A DNA stretch of 34,181 nucleotides from Nitrospirota bacterium (lineage in GTDB: Bacteria; Nitrospirota; Thermodesulfovibrionia; Thermodesulfovibrionales; JdFR-86). Of the stretch, positions 13,053 to 21,508 are shown piece by piece; within the stretch, counting starts at the first letter, position 1, and each line of letters opens with the position of its first letter. The stretch lies in contig DAOWET010000079.1 of NCBI GenBank assembly GCA_030638335.1, positions 1 through 34,181 of the forward strand, written 5' to 3'. Both the position numbers and the translations under genes were made by a program. A model generated the notes under the pieces. The model made no database searches. It had not been told where the DNA came from and saw nothing but the letters and a program-made list of their open reading frames with translations.

Positions 13053-15245
13053 TCAACCGGTTCCAAAGAGTTCCACCCTGCCCCGCCAGAACCTCTCAAG
13101 CTCCTGCTTGAGCCCGGGGTGCGCCGAGAGGCCGGGGTCCTTGTCTATGAGAGCAAATGCCTCGCGTCTTGCATACTCAAGCACACGGGCGTCCCTTAAA
13201 AGGTTAGCCACCTTTAAGTCCGGCATCCCCGACTGCCTGGTGCCAAGGAACTCACCGGGGCCCCGAATTTCAAGGTCTACCTCCGATATTCTGAACCCGT
13301 CATTCGTTGAGCACATGACCTCTATCCTGCGTGCCGCCTCTTCGCCAAGGGGGCCTCCGTAGAGGAGCATGCACCTTGACTCCCTCCTGCCTCGCCCCAC
13401 GCGCCCTCTAAGCTGGTGGAGCTGCGCCAGGCCGAACCGCTCTGAGTTAACAATGACCATGAGCGATGCGTCAGGCACGTCCACCCCCACCTCGATCACT
13501 GTGGTACTGACCAGTATATCAATTTCGCCCGCCTTAAATCCCGCCATGACCTCTTCCTTTTCCTGGGTGCGCATCTTCCCGTGCACCATCCGTACCTTCA
13601 TCTCCGGGTACATGCCTGAGAGGGCCTCAAGCCCGGTCACGGCGCTCTTGAGATCAGAGTTCTCCGTCTCCTCTATCATGGGGTAGACCACATATACCTG
13701 CCCGCCCGAGCCAACCCCGTCCCTGATGGCCTCATACACGCGGGTTTTTTCATCAGGCGCGTGGGAGGTTGTTTTTACAGGAGTGCGGCCAGGCGGCAGC
13801 TCGTCTATTACAGAGTAGTCGAGGTCACCGTAAAGCGTGAGCGATAGCGTGCGCGGAATAGGGGTCGCGGTCATGATAAGCACGTCAGGGTTTTTTAGCG
13901 TTGCCTTCTTCTTGATCATGGCCCGCTGCATAACGCCAAAGCGGTGCTGCTCGTCTATCACCGCAAGCCCCAGCGCCTTGAAACTGACACCCTCCTGAAT
14001 AAGAGCGTGGGTTCCTATAACAACCTGCGCCTCACCGTTTTCGATCTCTTTGAGCCCGCTCTTGCTCGAAGCGGTAAGGAGGACAACATGCACCCCAAGG
14101 CCCTCAAGGAGCTTGTGGATGTTTATATAATGCTGTTCCGCAAGTATCTCGGTGGGAGCCATAATAGCGGCCTGGTGCCCGCACTCCACAGCGCGGAGCA
14201 TGGACAGAAGAGCGACTATGGTCTTACCCGAACCCACGTCGCCCTGCATGAGCCTGTTCATGGGCACGGGCAGGGACATATCGTCAAACACAGCCCTTAG
14301 CGTATTAAGCTGTGCTCCGGTAAGCTCAAATGGGAGTTCGCCCATCAGCCGGTTCACGAGCCCGGCCTCAACCGGTTTAAAGGCAATGCCCTTTTGCACC
14401 TTCCGCCCGCGCCGTAATATGGCAAGCCCTGCCTCCAGCATGAAGAACTCCCCAAAGATAAGCCTCCGCTGCCAAGGGGTAGCCACACGGTTCATGGCCC
14501 CGATGTCAGCGTCCTCAGGTGGCTCATGCACAGCGCGAACGCTCTCGCGCAGTCCGGGCAGCCCTTGCCGCTTTAAAATATCCGCGGGTATCTCGTCTTC
14601 TATCTCCGCGCCATAGCCCTCAAGCGCGCCCAGGATAATGCTCCTTAGTTTCTTGGGTGTAATGCCCTCCGTGCTCAAGTACACGGGGATGACCTGGCCC
14701 TCACGGAGGGCTTTTTCTTTACCTTTTTCATTTGTTTCAAGCTTTTCAGGTTTTTCATCAATAAGGTCGAACACAGGGTTGTCTATCTCAAAGTGCGGCG
14801 CCCATCGGGTACGTTTAACTTTCCCGCTGACAAATACCTTCGCGCCCTTCCTGAGCTTGCCCGCAAGCCAGGGCTGGTTGAACCATTTGCACTTTATAAG
14901 CCCGGTGCCATCGTTCACAACTGCCTCAACAAGCAGACTGCTCCTGCCCCCACGACCACGCCCTCTAAAAGGGGTCCGTGACCCCCTTGGGTCGTACTTT
15001 ACCGGCTTTCCACCTTGTGAGAGGTCAAGGAGTTCCGAGGAAACCACCTTGCCGATGAAGTTCTGCACAGCTCCGTCAGAGGCATTGATCATCTCGGAGA
15101 TGTCCCTGCGGTCTTCGTATCTGAAGGGAAGGTGAGTGAGGGCATCCCTGATGTTGAGGATGCCAAGTTTGTTCAAAAGGTCACGGACCTTGGGGCCCAC
15201 GCCCTTTAGCACTGTTATATCAAGGGATGATAGATCCCGGCCCAT
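13053..15245 (-). CDS. recG: ATP-dependent DNA helicase RecG
   Basis: 730 aa. RecG is a superfamily-2 helicase that regresses stalled replication forks and processes branched DNA. The N-terminal wedge/OB region covers about 1-250, the Walker A GDVGSGKT is at 335-342, the DEQH box at 431-434, and the C-terminal helicase motifs include VGVDVP and QLRGRVGRG. The OB region carries an unusual Gly/Arg-rich insertion at about 79-101 (PRGSRTPFRGRGRGG), part of which is encoded by the dispersed palindrome at 14967-14986. No good Shine-Dalgarno sequence precedes the ATG; translation probably follows from nusA 22 bp upstream. Confidence 0.96.
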   Translation of the reverse strand: MGRDLSSLDITVLKGVGPKVRDLLNKLGILNIRDALTHLPFRYEDRRDISEMINASDGAVQNFIGKVVSSELLDLSQGGKPVKYDPRGSRTPFRGRGRGGRSSLLVEAVVNDGTGLIKCKWFNQPWLAGKLRKGAKVFVSGKVKRTRWAPHFEIDNPVFDLIDEKPEKLETNEKGKEKALREGQVIPVYLSTEGITPKKLRSIILGALEGYGAEIEDEIPADILKRQGLPGLRESVRAVHEPPEDADIGAMNRVATPWQRRLIFGEFFMLEAGLAILRRGRKVQKGIAFKPVEAGLVNRLMGELPFELTGAQLNTLRAVFDDMSLPVPMNRLMQGDVGSGKTIVALLSMLRAVECGHQAAIMAPTEILAEQHYINIHKLLEGLGVHVVLLTASSKSGLKEIENGEAQVVIGTHALIQEGVSFKALGLAVIDEQHRFGVMQRAMIKKKATLKNPDVLIMTATPIPRTLSLTLYGDLDYSVIDELPPGRTPVKTTSHAPDEKTRVYEAIRDGVGSGGQVYVVYPMIEETENSDLKSAVTGLEALSGMYPEMKVRMVHGKMRTQEKEEVMAGFKAGEIDILVSTTVIEVGVDVPDASLMVIVNSERFGLAQLHQLRGRVGRGRRESRCMLLYGGPLGEEAARRIEVMCSTNDGFRISEVDLEIRGPGEFLGTRQSGMPDLKVANLLRDARVLEYARREAFALIDKDPGLSAHPGLKQELERFWRGRVELFGTG
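14967..14986 (-). repeat. REP-like palindrome inside recG, copy 2
   Basis: On the minus strand this reads GGGGTCACGGACCCCTTTT, and with the next base it is a 20-base identity to copy 1 at 1590. It is in frame and encodes Gly-Ser-Arg-Thr-Pro-Phe of RecG residues 88-93. The hairpin and T run would resemble an intrinsic terminator within the coding region. Confidence 0.7.
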
Positions 15246-15267
15246 CTTAAATTAAGGAAGGAGCCGC

Positions 15268-16536
15268 TTAGGCCTCTGGTTCCTTTGGCTCATCAGGCTC
15301 CTCTGGTTCACCAGGTTCCCCGTCAACTTCGCCTTCATCAGATGCACCATCGCCGGCATCCGCGAGGGGAGTCTCTTCTGCTTCCTCAGGGGCCTCCGCA
15401 GCCTCATCAGCAAGTTCGTCCTCTGCGGCCTCGCCCTCGTCCTGTGCGTCCTGAGCCTCGCCGGAACCGGCAAACACCTGATCCGCCTCCTCCATCTTGA
15501 GCTTCGAGTACTCGGTCTCGCTCATGATGTCGATGTCCCATCCGGTGAGCTTCATGGCAAGGCGCACGTTCTGGCCCTTCTTGCCTATGGCCACGGAGAG
15601 GTGCTGGTCAGCCACAACCACCATGGCGGTCTTGTCCTCTTCCACGATGCCCACGCGCTCTATGGTGGCCGGGCTCAGAGCCCTTGCGATAAGCATGCGG
15701 AGGTCGTCTATCCAGGGGATGATGTCTATGCGCTCTCCCCGGAGCTCGCGCACTATGCTCTGCACGCGGGTGCCCTTCATGCCAACACACGCTCCCACAG
15801 GGTCCACCGACGGAGTGGTGGAGTAGACCGCTATCTTGGTCCTCTCGCCGGGCTCCCTGACCACGTCCTTGATCTTCACAAGGCCCTCTGCGATCTCGGG
15901 GACCTCCATCTTGAACAGCTCGGACACGAACTCCGGCTTGGTGCGCGAGATGACTATGGCCGGGCCCTTGCTCGTGTTGCGTATCTCCTCTATAAGGCCT
16001 TTGACCATGTCGCCGCGCTTCAGGGACTCTCCAACGAGGGTGTCGCGGTTTGCCAGTATGGCGTCGGTCTTGCCGATGTTGACGTAGTAGGCGCCCTTTT
16101 CGCGGCGCATCACAGTGCCGCTTACCATCTCGCCCACCTTGTCCTTGTATTCGTTGTAAATGATATCGCGCTCAGCCTCGCGCACGCGCTGGAAGATGAC
16201 CTGCTTGGCAGTCTGAGCTGCTATGCGCCCGAAGTCCTGGAACACCATGGGGATGATTATCTGCCCGCCGATCTCCACTTCGGGGTCGAGCTTCTTCCCC
16301 TCCTCCAGGGTTATGTCCGCCTCGGGGTCCTCGGGCTCTTCCACCACGTTCTTAAACTCATAGAGGTTGATCTCGAAGGTCTTCTCGTCTATGTCGAGGC
16401 CAAGGTTCTCCTTGCCCCCGTACTTTTTCTTGGCCGCGGAGAGCAGAGCGCTCCTGATGGCCTCAAGCAGGACGCCTCGGGGGAGGCCCTTGTCCCTGCT
16501 GATCTGGTCTATCAATAACATCAGTTCTTTTGACAT
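15268..16536 (-). CDS. nusA: Transcription termination/antitermination factor NusA
   Basis: 422 aa. NusA binds RNA polymerase and nascent RNA and modulates pausing, termination and antitermination. N-terminal polymerase-binding domain about 1-125, S1 domain about 135-200 (GEMVSGTVMRREKGAYYV), KH domains about 200-345 with VGMKGTRVQ and IGKKGQNVRLA. The last 75 residues are an acidic Glu/Asp/Ala/Pro tail without recognisable AR2 repeats. The gene begins one base after the rimP stop with GGAGA. recG follows; infB, which usually comes after nusA, is absent. Its operon leader holds an intrinsic terminator, suggesting autoregulation. Confidence 0.97.
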   Translation of the reverse strand: MSKELMLLIDQISRDKGLPRGVLLEAIRSALLSAAKKKYGGKENLGLDIDEKTFEINLYEFKNVVEEPEDPEADITLEEGKKLDPEVEIGGQIIIPMVFQDFGRIAAQTAKQVIFQRVREAERDIIYNEYKDKVGEMVSGTVMRREKGAYYVNIGKTDAILANRDTLVGESLKRGDMVKGLIEEIRNTSKGPAIVISRTKPEFVSELFKMEVPEIAEGLVKIKDVVREPGERTKIAVYSTTPSVDPVGACVGMKGTRVQSIVRELRGERIDIIPWIDDLRMLIARALSPATIERVGIVEEDKTAMVVVADQHLSVAIGKKGQNVRLAMKLTGWDIDIMSETEYSKLKMEEADQVFAGSGEAQDAQDEGEAAEDELADEAAEAPEEAEETPLADAGDGASDEGEVDGEPGEPEEPDEPKEPEA

Positions 16537-16537
16537 A

Positions 16538-17038
16538 CTATATCTCCAGCTCCAGCCTTGCTTTCTTCACCATATCAAGGGGGATGACTACGTCCTCCCC
16601 CTCCACAGAAAGCCTTATGGCTTCTTCGTCCACCTCAAGGAGCCTCCCCACAAGGAAGTTCCTGCCAGCTACCATCTGCCTGGGCACTACCCTGACGAGC
16701 TTGCCCAGGTTCTTCTCATAGTGACTGAGCTTTTTAAGCAGCCTGTCCAGCCCCGGGCTTGATACCTCCAGCGTAAATCGCCCCTTTATGGGGTTTTCCA
16801 CGTCCAGCAGTGCGCTTAAGTCCCTGCTGAAGGCCGCGCAGTCATCCATCGTGATCCCGCTGTATTCACCTGGCTGGTCCCCGGGAGTGTCGCCGGCCTT
16901 GTTGCCGAGGGTGTCAATGATTATCCTCAGCAGCTGCCGTCCATCGCCTCCCAGAAGCTCCAGATCGTCCACCTCATAGCCGAGATTCTCGCCAACTTCT
17001 CCGGCCAGGGCAACAAGTTTTTCCTGTATTGCGTCCAT
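16538..17038 (-). CDS. rimP: Ribosome maturation factor RimP
   Basis: 166 aa from the ATG at 17038. RimP assists 30S subunit assembly. Visible family features: the N-terminal domain with LGYEVDDLELLGGDGRQLLRI, the DCAAFSRDLSALLD segment, the SSPGLDRLL motif near 105-113, and a C-terminal SH3-like part ending VKKARLELEI. An in-frame GTG at 17071 lies inside the terminator stem and is rejected; AGGTG precedes the chosen ATG. There is a small insertion (KAGDTPGDQPGEYSG) in the N-terminal domain. It is the first gene of the rimP-nusA-recG-pilD-kinase operon. Confidence 0.93.
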   Translation of the reverse strand: MDAIQEKLVALAGEVGENLGYEVDDLELLGGDGRQLLRIIIDTLGNKAGDTPGDQPGEYSGITMDDCAAFSRDLSALLDVENPIKGRFTLEVSSPGLDRLLKKLSHYEKNLGKLVRVVPRQMVAGRNFLVGRLLEVDEEAIRLSVEGEDVVIPLDMVKKARLELEI

Positions 17039-17048
17039 AATCACACCT

Positions 17049-17077
17049 AAAAAAAAGAGTGGGCAGCCCACTCTTTT
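17049..17077 (-). terminator. Intrinsic terminator in the rimP-nusA leader (attenuator candidate)
   Basis: On the minus strand a perfect 12-bp inverted repeat (AAAAGAGTGGGC and GCCCACTCTTTT around one base) runs straight into eight T. It lies between the predicted transcription start (about 17101) and the rimP ATG (17038), so it must be read through for the operon to be expressed. Confidence 0.8.
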
Positions 17078-17107
17078 CAGTCAACATCCGATAAGTATCC
17101 AGATGAT

Positions 17108-17136
17108 ATTGTATCAATAATATTAATAAATTGCAA
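17108..17136 (-). promoter_or_regulatory. Sigma-70-type promoter of the rimP-nusA operon
   Basis: TTGCAA (17136-17131), 17 AT-rich bases, then TACAAT (17113-17108) on the minus strand. The leader would be about 63 bases and contains the terminator at 17049-17077. Confidence 0.7.
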
Positions 17137-17150
17137 ACATAGCAGCCCGT

Positions 17151-17190
17151 TGTATGTTCAAGGTATGCAAAGGGTATGCTCAGGGTGTGC
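17151..17190. repeat. Four tandem heptamers at 11-bp period (GGTATGC-like array)
   Basis: TGTATGT, GGTATGC, GGTATGC, GGTGTGC start at 17151, 17162, 17173 and 17184, each separated by four bases. The spacing is close to one helical turn, so a protein could bind all four on the same face. The array ends 15 bp upstream of the -35 box of the rimP promoter. Confidence 0.5.
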
Positions 17191-17196
17191 AATGGC

Positions 17197-17236
17197 ATAA
17201 TAAACGCGGGCAGCACCATAATGGCCCTGCCCGCGT
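17197..17236 (-). terminator. Hairpin ACGCGGGCAG / CTGCCCGCGT with short T-rich tail
   Basis: 10-bp perfect stem with a 13-base loop, followed on the minus strand by TTTATTA. It comes directly after the chemoreceptor-like fragment and would stop leftward transcription before the rimP promoter. Confidence 0.6.
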
Positions 17237-17398
17237 CTGGATCTGCTGCTCTTTTATCGCACTGCTGCCTTCCTGCATGTCCTCTGACGTCTTCCAGGCG
17301 GTCTTCTCTGCCTGCCGGACGTAACCCGCGTTCTTTGCGATATATTTTTCGTCCATGCGCAAGAAGAAGTCCTTCTCCGCGCGCCGCGCCTGAAGCAT
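17237..17398 (-). pseudogene. Fragment resembling a chemoreceptor sensor domain
   Basis: The minus-strand frame begins MLQARRAEKDFFLRMDEKYI and continues AKNAGYVRQAEKTAWKTSED. The string R-R-A-E-K-D-F-x-x-R-x-D-x-K-Y is typical of helical-bundle sensor domains of methyl-accepting chemotaxis proteins. Only about 55 codons remain, there is no Shine-Dalgarno sequence, a stop lies eight codons upstream, and a terminator-like hairpin follows. It is most likely a leftover of a larger gene. The family call is from sequence pattern alone. Confidence 0.4.
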
Positions 17399-17458
17399 TG
17401 AGTACCAAAGGGATTTTGTAACTTTTCAAATATGTATATTCCCCGGCATATTACAGGG

Positions 17459-17520
17459 CCAGGTCTGATCTGCGTCCATTCTGACAGTGTTTCAAGCCTT
17501 CATACAGAAATGAGACCTGG
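17459..17520. repeat. Inverted repeat CCAGGTCT / AGACCTGG in the gene-free stretch before the EamA gene
   Basis: Perfect 8-bp arms at 17459-17466 and 17513-17520, 46 bases apart. The region 17399-17673 holds no gene that I can support and no clear promoter. The repeat might be an operator pair for the downstream transporter. Confidence 0.3.
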
Positions 17521-17673
17521 ATGAGAATGAAACTCAATTTGATACAGCATCTGACCTGCTAATCAAAAGCTGTTTTTTATCGCAACTAATGGATAAAACC
17601 ATGGCTGCAACCTCATTACTTTGGGAAACAAGTAGAATACCATTATGCTGTCTGCACGGAGTAAGAGGTCCTG

Positions 17674-18552
17674 ATGCCCCTATGGGTCCCCATAACGCTG
17701 CTATGCGCCCTCTGCCTTGCGGCCTCGGACACGGTCATAAAGCGCGCAATGCACGAGGGCACGGGCGAGTACCTCTCGGGCTGGCTCCGTGTGGCCCTTG
17801 CCGCCCTGCCCCTTTCGGTGCTGGCCTTTATAGCCGGCATACCCGAGATAAGGCCGGGTTTCTACATAGCCCTTGCCATAGGCATCCCCTTCGAGGTGGT
17901 TGCAACATTCCTCTACACCCGGGCGCTAAAGGTCTCCCCCATGAGCCTCACCCTTCCCTTTCTGGCCTTCACCCCCGTGTTCGTGATCGCCACGGGGTTC
18001 GTGTTCGCAGGCGAGATGGTATCGGCACAGGGCATACTCGGCATAGTGCTCATTGCCGGGGGCAGCTACATGCTTAACATTCATCACATCTGGCATCATA
18101 CCAAGGGCGGCATCCTGGGACCCTTGCGTGCCATTGGGCGCGAGCGCGGCTCCTCCATGATGCTCGTGGTCTCGCTTATCTACGCGGTGACCGCCACCAT
18201 GATAAAGGTGGGCATCAACAACTCCTCGCCCCTGTTCTTCGGGGCCGTGTACTTTACGGTCTTCTCCGTGGCCTACGCCCCCATCGGTCTCAGACAGGTG
18301 CGCGTGCCATCTGCCAGGGGCGCAAAGATGCTCATGCTTGCAGGTGCTCTCATATTCGTCTCCTTGCTGGCCCATGTGATATCCGTGAGCATGACAGAGG
18401 TGGCCTACATGGTCTCGGTCAAGCGCACGAGCCTGCTCTTTGGGGTTTTGCTCGGATATTTCTTCTTCAGGGAGCGCAATATAAAGGAGCGCATTGCCGG
18501 GGCCTCGCTCATGCTTGCGGGTTTCATACTCGTGGTTCTCTCAGCGGGCTAG
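17674..18552 (+). CDS. EamA/DMT-superfamily membrane transporter
   Basis: 292 aa with about ten hydrophobic segments in two similar halves, the usual arrangement of drug/metabolite transporters of the EamA family, which mostly export amino acids, nucleobases or other metabolites. The second-half signature ISVSMTEVAYMVSVKRTSLLFGVLLGYFFFRER followed by a closing helix matches the family. The substrate cannot be told. GAGG lies before the ATG. The gene stands alone, followed by its own terminator. Confidence 0.85.
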   Translation: MPLWVPITLLCALCLAASDTVIKRAMHEGTGEYLSGWLRVALAALPLSVLAFIAGIPEIRPGFYIALAIGIPFEVVATFLYTRALKVSPMSLTLPFLAFTPVFVIATGFVFAGEMVSAQGILGIVLIAGGSYMLNIHHIWHHTKGGILGPLRAIGRERGSSMMLVVSLIYAVTATMIKVGINNSSPLFFGAVYFTVFSVAYAPIGLRQVRVPSARGAKMLMLAGALIFVSLLAHVISVSMTEVAYMVSVKRTSLLFGVLLGYFFFRERNIKERIAGASLMLAGFILVVLSAG

Positions 18553-18553
18553 G

Positions 18554-18572
18554 CCAGCCACGGGCTGGTTTT
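18554..18572 (+). terminator. Intrinsic terminator of the EamA gene
   Basis: CCAGCC-ACG-GGCTGG followed by TTTT, starting two bases after the stop codon. Confidence 0.7.
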
Positions 18573-18687
18573 AATAGGTCGCCACGACCCGAACTGTCTA
18601 CTCATAAAGTGTTCAGCATAAATACAAGAAGACCTGCTGCTGAAAACTCTTCTATTAAACTGTCTATTTTCAGGTAAGCTTACGCTT

Positions 18688-19254
18688 CTACTTCACCAAC
18701 TTGGAAACTTTCTTAAACTCGTCCGTGCCCGCGCGCACAAGGAGCTGGAAGCAGACGGTCTCGGTAGAGCTGATGACCGCGCCCGCGTCCCGCATAAGCC
18801 CCACGCCCGCGAGATAATTGTCCTTGCTCCTTGAACATACGGCGTCACCCGCCAGGTGGACGATATAGCCACGGTCCAATAGCCCAAGGCATGTCTGCCA
18901 CACGCACACATGTGTCTCCATGCCGCAGAGTATTACCTGCGTGCGCCCGGTCTCTTTAACAGCGGAGATAAAATTGTCTTCACCGCAGCAGGAGAAGTCT
19001 ATTTTTTCTATGGGCTTGTAAGATGAGAGCGCTTCCTTCACATGGTCGGTGGTTGGCCCAAGGCCCTTGGGGTACTGCTCGGTGACGATAATGGGGATGT
19101 GCACTATCTCAGCGGCCTTTATAAGGATAGTGGTGTTTGCCTCCACCTTCTTGCGCTTTTTCATCATGACCGCAAGCCGCTCCTGTATGTCCACCACAAC
19201 CAGCAGCGCCTTGTCCTTATCGAGCTTGAAACTGTCTATTTCTAAATTAGCCAT
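18688..19254 (-). CDS. Isochorismatase-family cysteine hydrolase
   Basis: 188 aa. This fold hydrolyses isochorismate, nicotinamide or N-carbamoyl compounds. The catalytic triad is visible: Asp22 in VVDIQERL, Lys84 in IEKIDFSC and Cys117 in METHVCVWQT, with the usual G-M-E-T-H-V-C string. Substrate unknown; the YcaC-like short form is the nearest general match. The start at 19254 is preferred over 19269 because GGAGG lies 8 bp before it. It is preceded on the same strand by the acs terminator, so it has its own promoter, which I could not define. Confidence 0.88.
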   Translation of the reverse strand: MANLEIDSFKLDKDKALLVVVDIQERLAVMMKKRKKVEANTTILIKAAEIVHIPIIVTEQYPKGLGPTTDHVKEALSSYKPIEKIDFSCCGEDNFISAVKETGRTQVILCGMETHVCVWQTCLGLLDRGYIVHLAGDAVCSRSKDNYLAGVGLMRDAGAVISSTETVCFQLLVRAGTDEFKKVSKLVK

Positions 19255-19311
19255 ATCATTGACCTCCATGGAAATAACTTCGACCTACTTATTATTGCAT
19301 GTTCTTATAAC

Positions 19312-19348
19312 AAATAAAAGAGGCCGCCCCCGTATGGGAGACGGCCTC
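19312..19348 (-). terminator. Intrinsic terminator downstream of acs
   Basis: Stem GAGGCCG / CGGCCTC (7 bp, 15-base loop) followed on the minus strand by TTTTATTT. It separates acs from the isochorismatase-family gene. On the + strand it is followed by GTTTTCTT, so it may work both ways. Confidence 0.7.
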
Positions 19349-19394
19349 CTGTTTTCTTAATCTTCTGCTACGTCTACTAAACCCTCAAGAGTTA

Positions 19395-19422
19395 CTGAGG
19401 TGCTGTAGATGCAGTACCTCAG
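19395..19422. repeat. 11-bp stem-loop overlapping the acs stop codon
   Basis: CTGAGGTGCTG pairs with CAGTACCTCAG (one G-T wobble) around TAGATG, with no T run. It covers the last codons of acs and could be an mRNA 3' stabilising hairpin. Confidence 0.4.
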
Positions 19423-21401
19423 CCGCCCAGCCTATTCTTAATTAAATCGTCCACAACAGCTGGGTCCGCAAGAGTGGAGGTATCTCCAAGGTCATCCGCA
19501 CCAACCTGGCCATGGGCGATCTTGCGAAGTATTCGCCTCATGATCTTGCCCGAGCGGGTCTTTGGAAGCCCAGGAGCCCACTGCATCTTGTCCGGGGTCG
19601 CGATGGGGCCGATCTCGTTACGCACGTGGCCGACGAGTTCCTTCTTCAGGTCGTCCGAGGGCTCAACGCCAGCCATAAGGGTGACGTAGGTGTAGATGCC
19701 TTCGCCCTTGATCTCATGCGGGTAGCCCACCACCGCTGCCTCGGCAACCTTTGCGTGGCTCACAAGTGCGCTTTCCACCTCAGCCGTGCCCATCCTGTGG
19801 CCGGAGACATTGATAACGTCGTCAAGGCGGCCCATGAGCCAGAAATCGCCATCATCGTCAACGCGCGCGCCGTCGCCCGAGAAGTACATGTTGTCGTAGT
19901 CAGAGAAGTAGACTTCCTTCACGCGTTTTTGCTCGGGGTCGCCGTAAGTGCCGCGGATCATACCCGGCCACGGGAACTCTATGCAGAGCTTGCCGCCCTC
20001 GTTCGCAGGGGCCTTCCCGCCCTTGTCGTTGAGCACAACAGCCCTTACGCCGAAGAAGGGTTTGTTTGCGCTTCCTGGCTTGAGCGTTGTAGCGCCAGCA
20101 AGTCCGGTGATGAGGATGCCGCCGGTCTCTGTCTGCCACCATGTATCAACAATAGGCACTTTGCCCTTGCCAACGTTCCTGTGGTACCAGTCCCAGGCCT
20201 CGGGGTTGATAGGCTCGCCCACCGAGCCGAGGATCTTGAGGCTCTTCATTGAGTACTTCTGGGGGATCTCCTCGCCCGAGCGCATGAGGGCCCTGATGGC
20301 CGTGGGCGCTGTGTAGAAACCGTTTACCTGGTGCTTCTCCACTATCTGCCAGAACCTGCCGGCGTCGGGGTAGGTGGGCACGCCCTCGAACATGAGGGAG
20401 GTGGCCCCGTTGCTGAGCGGGCCGTAGGTGATGTAGCTGTGCCCGGTGACCCAGCCGATGTCGGCTGTGCAGAACCAGGTCTCGCCCTCCTGGTAGTCAA
20501 AGATGTAGCGGAAGGTCATGTTCGTATACAGCATGTAGCCGCCGGTGGTGTGGAGCACGCCCTTGGGCTTGCCCGTGGAGCCGGAGGTGTAGAGGATGAA
20601 GAGCGGGTCTTCCGCGTCCATCTCCTCCGGTGCGCACTCGTTTGAGATATCGTCGGCAGCCATTTCTTCGTGGTACCAAACGTCGCGGCCATCCTTCATG
20701 GGAATGTCGCCCATGGAATGCTTGACCACGACCACGGTCTTGATAGTGGGGCATTCCTCAACAGCGACATCGCCGCTTGTCTTGAGGGGGACCTTCTTTC
20801 CGCCGCGGATTCCCTCGTCAGCAGTTATCATATGTGAAGACTGGCAGTCGTTGATCCTGTCCCTGAGAGCGTTTGATGAAAACCCGCCAAAGACGATGGA
20901 ATGGATCGCGCCAATGCGGGCGCAGGCCAGCATGGCGATCACAAGCTCCGGGATCATGGGCAGGTAGATGGTTATCCTGTCGCCCTTCTTTGCGCCATTT
21001 TTCTTGAGGACGTTGGCAAAACGGCACACCTCGCGATGTAGCTGGCGGTATGTATAGGTCTTGTAGTCGCCGTCATCCGCTTCCCATATGATGGCGGCCT
21101 GGTTGCCCCTCTTTTCGAGGTGGCGGTCAAGACAGTTATAGGAGGCGTTGAGCTTGCCGCCCTGGAACCACTTTATCTCGGGCTTGCGGAAGTCCCACTC
21201 AAGCACCTTGTCCCATTTTTTAAACCAGTCGAGGTTCTTCTCGGCCTGCTCCCCCCAGAAACCCTCAGGGTCGTCCACCGAGCGCTTGTACATCTCCTCG
21301 TACTCGGCCTGGCTCTTGATATGGGCCTGTTTCTGAAATTCCGGATCTGGCGGGAAAAGCTTCCCCTCGCCCTGTAAGACTGAAATTCCCTTGTCAGACA
21401 T
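19419..21401 (-). CDS. acs: Acetyl-CoA synthetase (AMP-forming)
   Basis: 660 aa, the usual length. Activates acetate to acetyl-CoA through acetyl-adenylate; the high-affinity route for acetate scavenging. Signatures: the ACS N-terminus ([19 protein letters not shown]), the P-loop [41 protein letters not shown], and TRSGKIMRR with the catalytic, acetylatable Lys near the C-terminus. The ATG at 21401 has AGGAGG 7 bp before it; an upstream in-frame start at 21434 is rejected. A sigma-54 promoter lies at 21493-21508 with an upstream GTTAC array at 21647-21686, so expression probably depends on an NtrC-type activator. Confidence 0.97.
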   Translation of the reverse strand: MSDKGISVLQGEGKLFPPDPEFQKQAHIKSQAEYEEMYKRSVDDPEGFWGEQAEKNLDWFKKWDKVLEWDFRKPEIKWFQGGKLNASYNCLDRHLEKRGNQAAIIWEADDGDYKTYTYRQLHREVCRFANVLKKNGAKKGDRITIYLPMIPELVIAMLACARIGAIHSIVFGGFSSNALRDRINDCQSSHMITADEGIRGGKKVPLKTSGDVAVEECPTIKTVVVVKHSMGDIPMKDGRDVWYHEEMAADDISNECAPEEMDAEDPLFILYTSGSTGKPKGVLHTTGGYMLYTNMTFRYIFDYQEGETWFCTADIGWVTGHSYITYGPLSNGATSLMFEGVPTYPDAGRFWQIVEKHQVNGFYTAPTAIRALMRSGEEIPQKYSMKSLKILGSVGEPINPEAWDWYHRNVGKGKVPIVDTWWQTETGGILITGLAGATTLKPGSANKPFFGVRAVVLNDKGGKAPANEGGKLCIEFPWPGMIRGTYGDPEQKRVKEVYFSDYDNMYFSGDGARVDDDGDFWLMGRLDDVINVSGHRMGTAEVESALVSHAKVAEAAVVGYPHEIKGEGIYTYVTLMAGVEPSDDLKKELVGHVRNEIGPIATPDKMQWAPGLPKTRSGKIMRRILRKIAHGQVGADDLGDTSTLADPAVVDDLIKNRLGG

Positions 21402-21492
21402 CTTTGATCCTCCTTTTCTCTCACGCGATCTCAAAAATCATCTGGTTTGAATTCCTGTGCATAACTACATGTATATACCAAGTACTATGCAA

Positions 21493-21508
21493 AGCAAGTA
21501 AGATGCCA
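21493..21508 (-). promoter_or_regulatory. Sigma-54 promoter of acs
   Basis: On the minus strand TGGCATCTTACTTGCT, which keeps the GG-N10-GC spacing and matches TGGCA...TTGCW. The predicted start is about 80 bases before the acs ATG. Confidence 0.75.

Noticed and set aside
16974-17429. A 151-codon minus-strand frame over the rimP leader
   Set aside because: It runs through the chemoreceptor fragment in another frame, the heptamer array, the promoter and the leader terminator. Its initiation is unsupported.
17519-17540. Fur-box-like sequence (GATGAGAATGAAACTCAAT)
   Set aside because: The match to the 19-base Fur palindrome is partial and there is no iron gene nearby. The downstream gene is an EamA transporter of unknown substrate.
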